Below are positions 59,246 through 64,000 of a DNA stretch of 64,000 nucleotides, piece by piece. This stretch comes from PALSA-1006 sp041660815. GTDB lineage: Bacteria; Pseudomonadota; Gammaproteobacteria; Burkholderiales; Gallionellaceae. Numbering within the stretch: position 1 is the first letter of the stretch; each line of letters starts with the position of its first letter. Under the pieces are notes generated by a model, which saw only the letters and a program-made list of their open reading frames with translations, made no database searches and was not told where the DNA came from. The DNA is taken from contig JBAZVN010000010.1 of NCBI GenBank assembly GCA_041660815.1, forward strand, positions 90,589 through 154,588, written 5' to 3'. A program made the position numbers and the translations under genes.

Positions 59246-59404
59246 TCCGGTGCGGAGTGGTAGTTTTTTCACGGAGATACAAAAAACTGCAATTGAAAAA
59301 ATGCGCAATTGAAAATCGACCCGTGTGTTACGCCTGTTAGTTGTAGCGCATCCCTATTAGGCAGCCCGATGCTATATACTTCGCCCTGATAGCTTGGAGA
59401 CTGG

Positions 59405-60013
59405 ATGAGTAAAGTTTTTGGAATAGTAGGCGGGGTAGGACAAACAGCCGGTGCGGGAGTGCAGGCTGTTTTTTCACGTCTGAATTTCCTGTGGCAAGTA
59501 TTGGGTGTGTTGGTGGTGGGCATATTACTAGCCAAGTGGACTTGGATTATTTTTGCCCCGCAGACACTTTCCGTCTTGCCTAAACAGTCTGGATACTCCG
59601 GCGCAGTTGCTCCACTGTTTGGTACGGTTGCCGCTGTTGCAGTGGAGAATACGCCGACGGTTGCGACGTTACCCGATGTCATCTTGGTAGGGGTTTTTAC
59701 CGGCAAGCAGGGTTTCGCCGTGTTGAAACTGGATGAAAAAAAACAGCTGGGGGTGGCATTGGGCGGGGAAGTTTCGCCAGGAACGAAGCTTGTTGAAGTG
59801 ACCGCAGATTATGTGATGTTGGAACGCAATGGCGTTAAGCTTCGGGTTAATTTGGAAAATAAGTATGCCGGAAGTAAAGGTATTCAAGCTGTTTCAGCCA
59901 CTGCAGCAGCAACGTCTGCAATGTCTCCCGCCGCAGACAAGGCGATGCTTGAATGGAATAAAGCGCGCCGCGAAATTCAGAAGCGTCATGAAGAGGCGGA
60001 TGTGCAACTTTAG
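59405..60013 (+). CDS. gspC: type II secretion system protein C-like (GspC), short form
   Basis: 202 residues. One membrane segment (FLWQVLGVLVVGILLAKWTW) is followed by a periplasmic homology region (VAPLFGTVAAVAVENTPTVA, DVILVGVFTGKQGFAVLKLD, GGEVSPGTKLVEVTADYVML, NGVKLRVNL). This is the HR domain through which GspC binds GspD. The usual C-terminal PDZ or coiled-coil domain is absent; the tail is a short Ala-rich and charged helix. It opens the gsp operon, with GGAGAC before the ATG. Confidence 0.85.
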   Translation: MSKVFGIVGGVGQTAGAGVQAVFSRLNFLWQVLGVLVVGILLAKWTWIIFAPQTLSVLPKQSGYSGAVAPLFGTVAAVAVENTPTVATLPDVILVGVFTGKQGFAVLKLDEKKQLGVALGGEVSPGTKLVEVTADYVMLERNGVKLRVNLENKYAGSKGIQAVSATAAATSAMSPAADKAMLEWNKARREIQKRHEEADVQL

Positions 60014-60163
60014 TCGGTGCTTGGGAATTTATGTCGGCGTTCCCGCTGCAAGGAAAATAGAATTGCGAGTTTTGTTTGGATGGTTAATGTTATAAAAGAT
60101 TACTTTGGAAATTCCGCAAACAATAATATGCTTAATAATCAACTAGTTATAATAATCCTAAAG

Positions 60164-62203
60164 ATGCGCGCCATCTGCCGGGGCTTCATTCTGCCGGGGA
60201 TTTTGCTGGCATTTTCATCCTCGATAAGCATGGCTGCGGAAGAGCGGGTTTCACTCAATTTTGTCAATGCAGAAATTGAAGAGGTGGTGCGCGCGGTGTC
60301 GCATATCACGGGCAAAAACTTTTTGATGGATCCGCGCGTAAGAGGCACCATCAATATCGTTTCGGCAACCCCGGTTCCGGCTTCGATGGCTTACGATATT
60401 TTGCTTTCCGCCTTGCGTATGCAGGGTTTTGCGGCGGTGGAAAACGGTGGTGTGACCAAGGTCATGCCCGAAGCCGATGCAAAATTGCATATCGGGGCAT
60501 CGGTCAATACAAAATCCACGGGCGATAAATTAGTGACGCGGGTGTATATGTTGAAGCATGAATCGGCGGTGCAACTGGTGCCGATTTTGCGTCCATTAAT
60601 TCCGCCCAACAATATTGTGGTGGCCTATCCAAACAATAATGCGCTGGTGGTGACCGATTACGCCAGCAACTTAAAACGCATTGAGCAAATTATCAATTCA
60701 ATTGATCAACCCAGTACTGAAGGCCCGGTGATCATTCCGGTAAAGTTTATCTCGGCTTTGGATTTGGCCGCCACGATTACGCGGCTGATGCAGGATGGCG
60801 CGGTGGTGCCAACCGGCTCGACTGATGCCAGCCAGCGCTTTACCCTGGTGGCCGATTCGCGCAGCAACTCTTTATTGTTACGCACCGACAGTCCGGCGCG
60901 GGTGATGCGTGTACGTGATTTGGTGAGCAAGCTGGATGTGGCGGGGTCTTCGCCGGGCAATATGCATGTGGTGTATTTGAAGAATGCCGACGCGACCAAG
61001 ATTGCTGCGACCTTAAGATCGGTGGTGGCGGGTGATACTTCAGCTGCTCCGGCCCAGCCCGGTTCAGGCCCCTCCGGCGGTGGAATGATTCAAGCCGATG
61101 CAGCCTCCAATGCGCTGATCATCACCGCGCCGGATGCCATTTATAACAATTTGCGCGCCGTGGTGGAGATGTTGGATGTGCGGCGTGCCCAAGTATTTGT
61201 GGAGGCATTAATCGCCGAAGTGACTGCGGACAAGGTGGCTGAATTCGGTGTGCAATGGCAAGCGTTGAACGGTGTTAATAAAGCGGGCGCCAATGTGATC
61301 GGCGGAACAAATTTTGGGGCTACCGGCAATATTATGGGTACAGCTGCAAATGTAGGCACGATGGGGCAGGGTTTGAACATCGGGGTTGTCAACGGGACAA
61401 CCAATATTCCGGGGTTGGGCACGGTTCTAAATTTGGGCGCGCTGGCGAAATTTTTGGAGACAGACAGCAATGCCAACATCCTGTCCACGCCAAATTTGCT
61501 GACGCTGGATAATGAAGAAGCCAAGATTATTATCGGTCAAAACGTGCCGTTTATCACCGGTAGTTATGCGCAAACCGGTTCAACCACGACGGCTTCGCCT
61601 TTTCAAACCATTGAACGCAAAGATGTCGGTCTAACGCTGCGCATAAAACCGCAGATTTCCGAAGGTGGCACGGTAAAAATGCAGGTGTATCAGGAAGTTT
61701 CCAGTGTGGATAATTTGACGAATGCGGCGGGCGTGATTACCAATAAACGCTCGTTGGAATCCAGCGTGTTGGTGGATGAAGGGCAGATTGTCGTGTTGGG
61801 CGGATTGATTCAGGATTCTGTTAAAACCGGTGAAGATAAAGTACCTTTGCTGGGCGATATTCCCTGGCTGGGCGCGTTTTTTCGCCATGAAACTCGACGC
61901 AGTAGTAAAACCAATTTGATGATTTTTATTCGGCCTTATGTGTTGCGCACGGCCAATGCTTCAAACGGGTTGACTCAAGATCGTTATGAATATATTCGGG
62001 GTGAAGAACAGAATAGTCAGTTGCCATCGCGTGCGATCATGCCGGATATGCCCGCCCCGATCATGCCGCCGTTAAAGTTGAATTCTGACACACCGCCCAA
62101 ACAGGAAAAAAATGCGCCGTTGAGCTTGAGAAATGATCAATCAATACAGCAGCATGCATCAAAGTGGGGGGTGCAGTCCAAGCCCGCATCCAATCAGCCA
62201 TAA
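60164..62203 (+). CDS. gspD: type II secretion secretin GspD
   Basis: About 679 residues from ATG 60164. A Sec signal (ILPGILLAFSSSISMAAE) is followed by N0 (VSLNFVNAEIEEVVRAVSHI), N1-N3 domains (TRVYMLKHESAVQLVPILRP, GPVIIPVKFISALDLAATIT, MHVVYLKNADATKIAATLRS), and the secretin core (NANILSTPNLLTLDNEEAKI, GQIVVLGGLIQDSVKTGEDK, VPLLGDIPWLGAFFRHE). It forms the outer-membrane pore. Earlier in-frame starts (60128 or further) would put residues ahead of the signal peptide, so 60164 is preferred, though its ribosome site is weak. The 3' end overlaps gspE by about 71 bases. Confidence 0.96.
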   Translation: MRAICRGFILPGILLAFSSSISMAAEERVSLNFVNAEIEEVVRAVSHITGKNFLMDPRVRGTINIVSATPVPASMAYDILLSALRMQGFAAVENGGVTKVMPEADAKLHIGASVNTKSTGDKLVTRVYMLKHESAVQLVPILRPLIPPNNIVVAYPNNNALVVTDYASNLKRIEQIINSIDQPSTEGPVIIPVKFISALDLAATITRLMQDGAVVPTGSTDASQRFTLVADSRSNSLLLRTDSPARVMRVRDLVSKLDVAGSSPGNMHVVYLKNADATKIAATLRSVVAGDTSAAPAQPGSGPSGGGMIQADAASNALIITAPDAIYNNLRAVVEMLDVRRAQVFVEALIAEVTADKVAEFGVQWQALNGVNKAGANVIGGTNFGATGNIMGTAANVGTMGQGLNIGVVNGTTNIPGLGTVLNLGALAKFLETDSNANILSTPNLLTLDNEEAKIIIGQNVPFITGSYAQTGSTTTASPFQTIERKDVGLTLRIKPQISEGGTVKMQVYQEVSSVDNLTNAAGVITNKRSLESSVLVDEGQIVVLGGLIQDSVKTGEDKVPLLGDIPWLGAFFRHETRRSSKTNLMIFIRPYVLRTANASNGLTQDRYEYIRGEEQNSQLPSRAIMPDMPAPIMPPLKLNSDTPPKQEKNAPLSLRNDQSIQQHASKWGVQSKPASNQP

Positions 62204-63854
62204 GCCGGAGTTTCCTTTGCAAAGTCCGACGCCTGTCTCACTTGATATTCCTCCCATTCCGGCCACGGATAGTGCGGAGAATAACTTGCCGATTAAAAGC
62301 GAAGAAACTGGGAGCGCGGATGTCCCGTCCGCTATGCAAACAGAGGTGTTAAGTGACGCGCCAATTCCCCCGCCACTGGTTAAATCCTTTTCGAAAAAAA
62401 TTCCCTACACCTTTGCCAAAAGTAAAGGCGTGTTGTTGACGCAGGTGGAAGGTGATATTGCCCATATTGTCCTGCGCGCCGATGCCACAGCGGCAACCTT
62501 GGCCGAAGTGCGTCGGGTATTGGGGATTGCCATTCGCGCCACGCAGCTATCGATTCCTGAATTCGACCAGGCTTTGGCGCGTGCCTATGCTCAAGCGGAA
62601 GGCTCGGCTGCCGCGATGGTGGAAGACGTTGAGCAGGATATGGACTTGTCGCAACTGGTACACGATTTACCGCAAACCGAAGATTTGCTGGATGCGGAAA
62701 ACGATGCGCCGGTGATTCGCATGATCAATGCCTTGTTGACTCAGGCCGTGCGCGAGAACGCGTCGGATATTCACATTGAGCCCTTTGAAACGCGTTCGGT
62801 GGTGAGATTTCGCATCGACGGCACCTTAAAAGATGTGATCGAGCCGCACCGTGCGCTGCATGCCGCGATGGCGTCGCGTATCAAGATTATGGCGGAGCTG
62901 GATATTGCGGAAAAACGCCTGCCGCAAGACGGGCGCATTACTTTGCGCCTGGCCGGGCGCCCGGTGGATGTGCGGGTTTCCACTCTGCCCACCGGCCACG
63001 GTGAGCGCGTGGTGTTGCGTTTATTGGATAAAGATGCGGGACGTTTGGAGTTGTCGCGCTTGGGCATGCAAGGCGAAACCTTGGTGAACATGGATGCGCT
63101 GGTGAAGCAACCGCACGGCATTGTGCTGGTGACCGGTCCCACCGGTTCCGGTAAAACCACCACGCTGTACGCCGCCTTGTCGCGCATTGATGCGAGTGTC
63201 ACCAACGTGATGACGGTAGAAGATCCCATCGAATATGACCTGGACGGGATTGGCCAAACGCAAGTCAATCCACGCATTGAAATGAGTTTTGCGCGGGCGC
63301 TGCGCGCTATTTTGCGCCAAGACCCGGACGTGATTATGATCGGTGAAATTCGCGATCTGGAAACCGCGCAAATAGCGGTGCAAGCCAGCTTGACCGGCCA
63401 TTTGGTGCTGGCGACTTTGCATACCAACGATACCGCCAGCTCCGTCACGCGTTTGACTGATATGGGGATTGAGCCGTTTTTATTGTCCTCCAGTTTGTTG
63501 GGCGTGCTCGCGCAACGTCTGGTACGCAGCCTGTGTTCCAGTTGCCGCGAAGCGTACGTCCCGAGCGCCGCAGAGCTGGCCTTGCTGGAAGGTGAGACAG
63601 CACCGGAACGCTTGTATCGTCCCAAAGGATGCCCGGTGTGCGGTAACAGCGGTTATCGCGGCCGTACCGGTATTTATGAACTGCTGACCGTGGATGAAGG
63701 CATGCGCCATTTAATCCACGATCATGCCGCCGAGCAGGATTTGCGCAATTATGCTTTGCAGCACGGCATGCGCGGCCTGCGTCAGGATGGCCTGCGTTTG
63801 GTGGCAAGTGGTATCACCTCGCTGGAAGAATTATTGCGCGTGACGCGCGAATGA
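62133..63854 (+). CDS. gspE: type II secretion ATPase GspE
   Basis: 573 residues from ATG 62133, inside the end of gspD. A Pro/Ser-rich N-terminal extension of about 80 residues is unusual; ATG 62334 is an alternative start that would remove most of it. Then comes an N-terminal domain (IPYTFAKSKGVLLTQVEGDI), the ATPase with Walker A GPTGSGKTT (Lys near 340), Asp box and Walker B (VMTVEDPIEYDL, LRQDPDVIMIGEIRD), and zinc Cys pairs CSSC and CPVC. It powers pseudopilus assembly at the inner membrane. Confidence 0.95.
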   Translation: MINQYSSMHQSGGCSPSPHPISHKPEFPLQSPTPVSLDIPPIPATDSAENNLPIKSEETGSADVPSAMQTEVLSDAPIPPPLVKSFSKKIPYTFAKSKGVLLTQVEGDIAHIVLRADATAATLAEVRRVLGIAIRATQLSIPEFDQALARAYAQAEGSAAAMVEDVEQDMDLSQLVHDLPQTEDLLDAENDAPVIRMINALLTQAVRENASDIHIEPFETRSVVRFRIDGTLKDVIEPHRALHAAMASRIKIMAELDIAEKRLPQDGRITLRLAGRPVDVRVSTLPTGHGERVVLRLLDKDAGRLELSRLGMQGETLVNMDALVKQPHGIVLVTGPTGSGKTTTLYAALSRIDASVTNVMTVEDPIEYDLDGIGQTQVNPRIEMSFARALRAILRQDPDVIMIGEIRDLETAQIAVQASLTGHLVLATLHTNDTASSVTRLTDMGIEPFLLSSSLLGVLAQRLVRSLCSSCREAYVPSAAELALLEGETAPERLYRPKGCPVCGNSGYRGRTGIYELLTVDEGMRHLIHDHAAEQDLRNYALQHGMRGLRQDGLRLVASGITSLEELLRVTRE

Positions 63855-63865
63855 TGGACACATAA

Positions 63866-64000
63866 ATGGCAGCTTTCCGTTATGAAGCATTAGATGCCAA
63901 GGGGCGCGGCTCGCGCGGTGTGATCGAAGCCGATACCGTGCGCCAAGCGCGGGCCAATTTGCGCAATTCCGGTTTAACGGTGATCTCCGTAGAAGTGGTG
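63866..64000 (+). CDS. gspF: type II secretion inner-membrane protein GspF (partial)
   Basis: The first 45 codons only, running off the right edge: MAAFRYEALDAKGRGSRGVI then EADTVRQARANLRNSGLTVI. This is the diagnostic N-terminus of GspF/PilC-type platform proteins. It begins 11 bases after gspE, so the operon order is gspC-D-E-F. Confidence 0.92.
   Translation, partial: MAAFRYEALDAKGRGSRGVIEADTVRQARANLRNSGLTVISVEVV

Overview
The window looks like chromosomal DNA of a betaproteobacterium. The housekeeping genes (recO-pdxJ-acpS-nagZ, zipA-ligA, galU, ubiG, ettA, a type II secretion cluster), a high-potential iron-sulfur protein, an encapsulated-ferritin-like protein and several c-di-GMP and hemerythrin proteins would fit a Gallionellaceae/Nitrosomonadales-type iron- or sulfur-associated organism. 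This placement is inferred from gene content; no 16S rRNA is present.

Layout. 1-2.8 kb: an EncFtn-like ferritin and a partial cytochrome/peroxidase-like gene in one operon, a chloroperoxidase-type hydrolase, HiPIP, and a nested graveyard of mobile elements (a REP-associated tyrosine transposase remnant inserted with its REP hairpin into another transposase-like gene). 2.9-13.9 kb: two separate cassettes, each a periplasmic solute-binding protein followed by a membrane GGDEF-EAL protein, on either side of recQ, a Phd/PIN toxin-antitoxin pair and a methyltransferase. 13.9-22.7 kb: ettA, then an accessory stretch with a second PIN toxin-antitoxin pair, a membrane protein of unknown role, a bacterial phytochelatin synthase, a lipocalin, dinD, an antitoxin whose toxin is almost gone, a truncated DUF2442 gene and small enzymes. 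22.7-30.1 kb: a thioredoxin-MsrB fusion, a PhoX-like protein, a lone cyclic-nucleotide-binding domain, an NlpC/P60 peptidase with small conserved genes, an adenylate cyclase-hemerythrin fusion, and a HAD phosphatase (gph/mupP) with ubiG.

30.5-47.1 kb is a dense housekeeping block: recO, pdxJ, acpS, nagZ, zipA, ligA, galU, a purine phosphoribosyltransferase, methylthioadenosine/methylthioinosine phosphorylase, peptide deformylase and a large FtsX-type permease. Facing it are an SNF2 helicase and a YlqF-type GTPase. 47.2-55.9 kb is a fatty-acid metabolism cluster (SDR, acyl-CoA synthetase, hotdog thioesterase, fadB-type fusion, thiolase). A HEPN-like gene and a PDDEXK (YhcG/DUF1016) gene lie between fadB and fadA, and fadB carries an in-frame REP element. 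55.9-58.8 kb has two chalcone-isomerase-like exported proteins, an ATP-grasp protein, tRNA-Asp and tRNA-Ser. 59.4-64 kb is the start of a type II secretion operon (gspC, D, E and the first 45 codons of gspF).

No CRISPR array, complete insertion sequence, prophage or rRNA gene is visible. The points most worth following are: the paired binding-protein/c-di-GMP modules, which resemble the known NspS-MbaA arrangement; the hemerythrin domain fused to an adenylate cyclase, in which one canonical iron-ligand histidine is isoleucine; the nuclease-like pair inside the fad cluster; the in-frame REP insertion in fadB; and the EncFtn gene with no encapsulin in view.
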